Assembly (NCBI GenBank): GCA_033439795.1
Contig: JAUTDP010000005.1
Span: 3,005,001-3,069,000 of the forward strand
Length of the DNA: 64,000 bases
Reading direction: 5' to 3'
Source: Sordaria brevicollis
Lineage: Eukaryota > Ascomycota > Sordariomycetes > Sordariales > Sordariaceae
Shown here: positions 60,146 to 64,000 of the stretch, piece by piece
How the letters are laid out: the number at the start of each line of letters is the position of its first letter
Numbering within the stretch: the first letter of the stretch is position 1
Notes under the pieces: generated by a model
Seen by the model: the letters and a program-made list of their open reading frames with translations, nothing else
Databases searched by the model: none
What the model was told of the DNA's origin: nothing
Translations under genes and position numbers: made by a program

Positions 60146-61600
60146 ATGTGCATAGTCTGGTGGTCTTCCGGCTGTCCTCATTGCCGCCATTTATGTCTGG
60201 CTCCCGTGCCTGTAGGACCGCCAGATAGACAGAAGCAACAACACAACAACAACAACAGGCATAATTCACAACAGGTCAACCCCCCTCATCGACCTGGTGG
60301 TCTTGGACCCTCTCGGCCTCAAGCCCCGGTTGGCAACATAAACGCCATCCCGCACCCAGCAACTCGAACCCGGCTATCATGGGTCAAAAACCCATTTGCG
60401 CCGGAGACTCCATGTCTGGAAGTCGAAAGGATCTGGAGGTGCTATGAGGTTGATACAAGGTTATCGATCAGCGAGTCGTTGAGGCCTGGAAAGGCGAATG
60501 AAATCGCTTGGGGCAAGGGTGGTGGGGATGGCGGTAGTTGTGGTGCTGGGTTGGATCCAGCCTCGGTCCAAGAGAGGATGTATGGTGCTACATGTAGACC
60601 AGACGGAACCCGAATCGGGAGCGAAGCTGGGTTTGGAGCTGGGTTTGGAGCTGGATCTGGAGCTGAACTCGGAGGCAGACCCATATCCGGAATGGAAAAA
60701 GACTCTAGAGTTGAATCTGGTTCAACCGGAGTAAACCACCCCGGCCCTCCTGCGCCCGACATAAACATGAAGCATATGGGAACCAGCATCGTAAATCCAT
60801 ACCTCGCTCTCAACCTCCCACCCCATACCGCTTCTCACAGACGAGGTAGTAGACTAGAGCCACCCAATCCTGCCGCCGCCTCCACTCCCATGACAAACAG
60901 TCCCGAGCGGAACTATTTTCAAGATAATGCCAACGTCTTCAACCCTTATCCAGAAGTAAAGGATTCTGAACTCGCCGCGTTTTGTACGCTCTTCGACTCC
61001 GAGTCCGAGTCTGACTCTGATGACTCCGAATCTCCCAGTCCACCACCCACCCCTTCTCCAGAGCCTGATATCCTACCTTACGCATTCCCTTACACACATG
61101 TTGGCGCTAAACCGTTCCTTGGTGATCAGCAGACATTTCTCGATCATTCCCAGGCCTTTAGACCTCACTACATTAGCTCAAAACGAAGTCCCGGGTCCAA
61201 AACCAGCTCCTCACATCCTCTCTCCACTTCCTATGTAATTCCCGGCCGCAACCACGAAAACCAGGCACCCAATGTCCCAAACCGTCCCGGAAGCAGAAAA
61301 GGAGCCGGAGGCCTAGAATCCTTCCGCCTCTGCCCCCTCCTTCAACATCTAGACGCCAGTAATCCGGAAGAGAAACATCCGAGGGAGGAGTGTTGGTTGA
61401 CGAGGTGGCGGTGGGGGAAGGTGATGGGGGTGGGTGGGTATAAACACACAAATGGAAGGTTTGGAAATCGGCAGCAGCAGTATGGGCAGAATATGGAGAG
61501 ACAGTGGTGGAGGTTGCTGGGGAGGTATTTACCGGTTGGGGGGAGAGGGGCGGGGATTGGGGTGGCGGTTAGGATGGGGGATATTTGTCCTTATCAATAA
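60146..61600 (+). CDS. Hypothetical low-complexity protein
   Basis: A single open frame of 484 residues from ATG to TAA. I do not recognise the family. The N-terminus is Cys/Trp-containing (MCIVWWSSGCPHCRHLC) but is followed by hydrophilic sequence, so it is not a clear signal peptide. Then come a Gln/Asn-rich stretch, an in-frame GAGFGAG repeat (about 60622-60680), an acidic Ser/Asp/Glu tract with a Pro-rich extension (ESESDSDDSESPSPPPTPS) and a Trp/Arg/Gly-rich C-terminus. Composition and frame length favour a real gene, but no conserved domain supports it. An undetected intron or later start is possible. Confidence 0.5.
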   Translation: MCIVWWSSGCPHCRHLCLAPVPVGPPDRQKQQHNNNNRHNSQQVNPPHRPGGLGPSRPQAPVGNINAIPHPATRTRLSWVKNPFAPETPCLEVERIWRCYEVDTRLSISESLRPGKANEIAWGKGGGDGGSCGAGLDPASVQERMYGATCRPDGTRIGSEAGFGAGFGAGSGAELGGRPISGMEKDSRVESGSTGVNHPGPPAPDINMKHMGTSIVNPYLALNLPPHTASHRRGSRLEPPNPAAASTPMTNSPERNYFQDNANVFNPYPEVKDSELAAFCTLFDSESESDSDDSESPSPPPTPSPEPDILPYAFPYTHVGAKPFLGDQQTFLDHSQAFRPHYISSKRSPGSKTSSSHPLSTSYVIPGRNHENQAPNVPNRPGSRKGAGGLESFRLCPLLQHLDASNPEEKHPREECWLTRWRWGKVMGVGGYKHTNGRFGNRQQQYGQNMERQWWRLLGRYLPVGGRGAGIGVAVRMGDICPYQ

Positions 61601-62532
61601 GGTACCTCTAGAAAAAAAACTCTGGATTAGGGTTGTCAAGTGAGGGAGGAGATGGAAGGGACGCGGAGGAGGCCGAAGCATGGAAGTAGGTAGGTTGATG
61701 TTGAGTAAGGTACCTAGTCATGGAACGGGAGTTATGGAACGGGGAAAGAGTAAGAGGCCATTCACACGTGGAGACTCAGACGGATATGGAAGGGAAGGAA
61801 ATAGACATGGGGAGTAGACACGGAAGCGCAGACACCGGAGGCAGAACACTGAAGGCAGAACTCTGAAGGATTGTATCGAAAATAAGAATGGGTAAGCCTC
61901 ATGGCTCACAAGATGCTTCAGGGTGGATCTCTTTAGGTTTTTTTTTTTTTTTTAGTTTTTTTTTTTCTTGGGTTATGGGTCACGGATGGTCGGGAAAAGC
62001 AATAACGAAGATTGGCCATGGTATTGGTGATGCATCCGTTCCTCGATATCGGAGACGACTTGAGTTGCCAGGGGTTGGGTTGGTTGGGTTGTGGACAAAC
62101 ACATAAGGTGGCTCACCCGCCTACCATCAACATCCAAAGGACACCAGTCCGCATCATAGACTCACTCACCCGACGTCAGTCGGCCTGTCACTTCCCTTTT
62201 CTTCGACGCTATAATATATATTGTGTCGCTCGTTTGGAAGATATATCCGCAAGTTAAATGGGAGCCTACTCCCTCCCGAGCTGCACCTATGTACATACCA
62301 AGTAGAGGTACCAACCCCATATCGTACTCGATCCTCGCCATCTCCTGCCGGCAAATCTGAGCAATAGACAGACACTCCCGTCAGTTTCTACGTTCCAAGG
62401 CTAGACTAGACTCTCATCACCTTCTACGCGACTAGAGGTACCCTCTTTCTGCTCTGCACCATCACCTCTTTTCTCTCTGCAACATCACCCTCTTATAAAA
62501 CTCAACACCAGCCCCTGCCCCGGCCCACCACA
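61601..62532. other. Spacer between the two low-complexity genes
   Basis: It contains a long T-rich run at about 61938-61967 and pyrimidine-rich sequence just before the next start. No gene supported. Confidence 0.5.
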
Positions 62533-63372
62533 ATGTCCTCCGATAAACCCCCCTCCCCCTCCGCATCCTCCTCCGCCTCCACAATTCCCTACTCCCCCTC
62601 GCGCTCCATCCGCTCCATGGCCCCTTCCCCCAGCACAATCGGGTATTCAACTCCCTTTCCGACAGGATCAATAACTTCTCCTTCCACTTACAGTTCTTAT
62701 TACACAGCTGGGACGAGCGACAGCTCTTCGGCGACGGGGAGTTATTACACTGCTACTACTGGAGGGAATGGTTCGGGATATCTCACTGCTGGATCTGGGG
62801 CGGGGTATTTGGGAAGTAACAATAGCTTATATGGAGGTTCAAGTTCGTATGGGGGATCAAGCTCGTACGGGGGATCAACTTATGGATCGGGGGTGAGTTC
62901 ATCGGGTTACCTGGGAGGCAGCAGCAGCACATACGGAGGGTCAAGCACTTCGACATACGGCGGAGCGAGTAGCGTGTCAAGTCTCTACCCAGCTTCGACC
63001 TCGACAAGTCCTTACAGCGGAGGGTCGAGTACATACGGCTCAAGCGGGTCAAGTCTATACCCAGCGTCGAGTACGTCCAGTTATCTAGGGGGGAGTACGC
63101 CCAGCTCGACTTACTCCTCATCGTACCTCCCCCCAACTACTAGCACAACCAACACCACAACAACAACAGCAACAAGCACCTACACCCCAACGACACTATC
63201 CGACTACCCCCAATATATTTATACAGCACCTACCCCACCTCCTGCTTCATACACCCCTTCGCCACGTACTCATGTCCCTGCCTCAACGACTTCGGCACTT
63301 AGGGAACCGAGTCCGTTTCCTCCAGAGTATCCTGGTGGCGCGCCGACGCCTGGTGGGGGGTCTGAGTACTAA
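62533..63372 (+). CDS. Ser/Tyr/Gly-rich low-complexity protein
   Basis: A single-exon frame of 279 residues with an ATG in good context (CCACAATGTCC). Almost the whole protein is Ser, Thr, Tyr, Gly and Pro. The core (residues about 90-190) consists of irregular (S)YGGSS and SSLYPAS repeats; the end is Pro-rich. It has no signal peptide, no membrane segment and almost no charged residues after residue 30. Such composition is seen in prion-like or phase-separating proteins and in some wall-associated proteins. No family was recognised. The reading frame is kept across repeats, which favours translation. Confidence 0.6.
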   Translation: MSSDKPPSPSASSSASTIPYSPSRSIRSMAPSPSTIGYSTPFPTGSITSPSTYSSYYTAGTSDSSSATGSYYTATTGGNGSGYLTAGSGAGYLGSNNSLYGGSSSYGGSSSYGGSTYGSGVSSSGYLGGSSSTYGGSSTSTYGGASSVSSLYPASTSTSPYSGGSSTYGSSGSSLYPASSTSSYLGGSTPSSTYSSSYLPPTTSTTNTTTTTATSTYTPTTLSDYPQYIYTAPTPPPASYTPSPRTHVPASTTSALREPSPFPPEYPGGAPTPGGGSEY

Positions 63373-63750
63373 TTACCTCTAGTGAGTTTGGGATACCGTT
63401 TAGGGTGTTGACATCACTAAAGTAAGTAGCCCAAACTCCAAATTGCTTACCGCATTCGGCAGTTTAGGGGGGAAAAAGGGATAGAGTGGCTAGGTAAGAA
63501 GGTCAGATAGAAAGGAGAGTAAAAAAGGGATAGGTATGGTATGGTTAGGAGGGAAGAGATGATGAGGAGGGAGATAATGAGAGGATGAGGGGATAAAGGG
63601 AGAATAAAGTGCGCGAGAAGAGAACAACAAGACACAAGAGAAGGGGAGACCGAGAGAAAGATCAAGAATCGGGATAGGTATTATCTCAGTATCTGGGGTA
63701 ACACTGAACGGCTTCGACGCCAGAACTAGTCCAGTTAGGAGCGAACAAAC
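63373..63750. other. 3' flank, no gene
   Basis: Purine-rich on the plus strand (GGGATAG/GAGGGAG-like) between the Ser/Tyr/Gly-rich gene and the 5S rRNA terminator. Open frames on the minus strand are simply the pyrimidine complement. Confidence 0.6.
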
Positions 63751-63760
63751 AAAAAAAAAA
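63751..63760 (-). terminator. RNA polymerase III T-run terminator of the 5S gene
   Basis: Ten consecutive T on the minus strand begin 15 bases past the predicted 5S 3' end. Confidence 0.8.
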
Positions 63761-63774
63761 CATAAATATAAGAA

Positions 63775-63892
63775 CATACAACACCAGGGATTCGCTGGTC
63801 GTCACCGACCCAACTACTAGTCTGGCCCTCAGTGGCTTATCTATGGGAGAGCGGACGGGATCCCGAGTTTTCCACTGGGTATGGTCGTATGT
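63775..63892 (-). rRNA. 5S ribosomal RNA
   Basis: On the minus strand the gene starts ACATACGACCATA and ends GGTGTTGTATG, about 118 bases, and keeps the conserved inner blocks GGAAAAC, ATCCCGTCCGCTC, TAGTAGTTGGGT and CCAGCGAATCCC. The hairpin GGTCG-GTGA-CGACC pairs perfectly. Neurospora 5S genes are dispersed single copies of this kind rather than arrays. Compared with the common alpha isotype as I remember it, many stem positions differ, so this is probably one of the minor isotypes. It is unaffected by RIP, as expected for a short repeat. Confidence 0.95.
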
Positions 63893-63917
63893 GCTTGTTC
63901 CTCTTGTAGCCCTAGCT

Positions 63918-63921
63918 TATA
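63918..63921 (-). promoter_or_regulatory. TATA element of the 5S gene (-29 to -26)
   Basis: TATA on the minus strand lies exactly 29 to 26 bases before the first base of the 5S gene, the position known to be required for Neurospora 5S transcription. A long A/T homopolymer adjoins it upstream. Confidence 0.75.
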
Positions 63922-64000
63922 AAAAAAAAAAAAAAAAATCCCTTAGGTAGGCAGTTAACTAAATGTGAGGATATTCATAAATTCTCATCAAGATAACAAG

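Overview
The window looks like nuclear DNA of a filamentous ascomycete of the Neurospora/Sordariaceae type. Four observations support this. (1) Coding genes have short introns with GTRAGT/GTRYGT-like donors. (2) Two transposon relics are AT-rich and full of stops, with G-to-A and C-to-T damage typical of repeat-induced point mutation (RIP). (3) A single dispersed 5S rRNA gene has a TATA element at exactly -29 to -26. (4) An F-box/WD40 gene closely matches the Neurospora sulfur controller scon-2. Genes are separated by long non-coding stretches, some over 5 kb.

Layout. 1-3078: 3' part of a RIP-destroyed Ty1/copia retrotransposon ending in a nearly undamaged LTR. 4138-5061 (-): hypothetical Cys-rich/coiled-coil protein. 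5827-6336 (+): three-exon small secreted Cys-rich protein. 6812-6995: fold-back MITE with TA duplication. 8934-18655 (+): three consecutive genes whose products end in paired C-x2-C...C-x2-C modules; the middle gene has one in-frame TAG. 19896-21956 (+): F-box protein. 28109-28450: second terminal-inverted-repeat element. 28857-30449 (+): membrane acyltransferase 3. 32968-38071 (-): NACHT-type STAND (NLR-like) protein. 44297-46698 (+): scon-2, with a long ATG-free leader and one 24-codon uORF. 47550-51345: complete but RIP-destroyed PIF/Harbinger transposon with TTA duplication. 56023-57262 (+): mitochondrial succinate/fumarate carrier. 60146-61600 (+) and 62533-63372 (+): low-complexity hypothetical proteins. 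63775-63892 (-): 5S rRNA.

How the parts may relate. scon-2 (SCF ubiquitin ligase specificity subunit of sulfur regulation) and the dicarboxylate carrier are housekeeping or regulatory genes, and each has a strikingly ATG-free stretch of 0.9-1.3 kb before its start codon. The acyltransferase and the STAND gene are convergent. The three Cys-module genes form the most distinctive cluster. Two of them share identical cysteine spacing over two modules (x15 inside the first, x16 between the two), which suggests an old tandem family that has diverged almost completely outside the C-terminus. No function is known to me for this family.

Limits: introns and starts were placed by eye; no database search, expression data or repeat search was available.
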